Shown here: piece by piece, positions 12,270 through 12,273 of the stretch
How positions within the stretch are numbered: position 1 is the first letter of the stretch
How the letters are laid out: each line of letters starts with the position of its first letter
DNA from: Candidatus Zixiibacteriota bacterium
Lineage (GTDB): Bacteria; Zixibacteria; MSB-5A5; GN15; JAAZOE01
Assembly (NCBI GenBank): GCA_012797915.1
Contig: JAAZOE010000536.1
Span: 1 to 12,273, forward strand
Length of the DNA: 12,273 bases
Direction of reading: 5' to 3'
Notes under the pieces: model-generated
What the model saw: only the letters and a program-made list of their open reading frames with translations
Database searches by the model: none
What the model was told of the DNA's origin: nothing
Made by a program: the position numbers and the translations under genes

Positions 12270-12273
12270 TGCG

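Overview
The window is moderately GC-rich DNA with compact bacterial gene organisation. It holds seven protein genes: five that look like ordinary chromosomal genes, one long and visibly more AT-rich restriction-modification gene, and the 3' part of a gene cut by the left edge. No rRNA, tRNA or CRISPR array was seen. The inositol-phosphate synthase, the FG-GAP/VCBS-type exported protein, the S41 protease and the many palindromic intergenic repeats would fit an uncultivated Gram-negative of the FCB type (for example Zixibacteria-like). That placement is a weak inference; no marker gene here fixes the taxon.

Left part, plus strand (1-3277): the 3' part of an inositol-1-phosphate synthase gene (ino1) with an added Lys/Ala-rich tail, then two tandem hairpins (the second a good intrinsic terminator), then thymidylate kinase (tmk). 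Overlapping tmk by 11 bases is a membrane-anchored PDZ/S41 C-terminal processing protease. The convergent gap at 3278-3443 is filled with palindromic repeats.

Middle, minus strand (3444-7166): one 1240-residue single-chain restriction-modification enzyme, with an N-terminal PD...EAK nuclease, an N6-adenine methylase core (YYTP, variant motif I, NPPY) and a C-terminal recognition region. Near its C-terminus sits the most striking object in the window. A complete DUF559 (Vsr-like endonuclease fold) domain is bounded by 37-base inverted repeats, each carrying a perfect hairpin, and flanked by a 10-base direct repeat (9/10 identical). The direct repeats lie 483 bases apart, exactly 161 codons, so the insertion keeps the host frame open and its removal rebuilds a plausible 1079-residue host enzyme. 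I read this as a palindrome-bounded mobile element carrying a nuclease domain that has inserted in frame into a working gene.

Right part: a 565-base non-coding stretch with several distinct palindromic elements; an NAD-type malic enzyme on the minus strand with a terminator-like hairpin in its upstream region; then, on the plus strand, a small exported DUF2884-like protein with an acidic coiled-coil tail, a GC-rich 400-base spacer ending in a near-consensus promoter, and an exported protein with six FG-GAP-like calcium-binding motifs.

The housekeeping genes do not form one pathway. tmk and the protease are translationally coupled; the others look independently transcribed. The restriction-modification gene and the surrounding palindromes are the accessory part.
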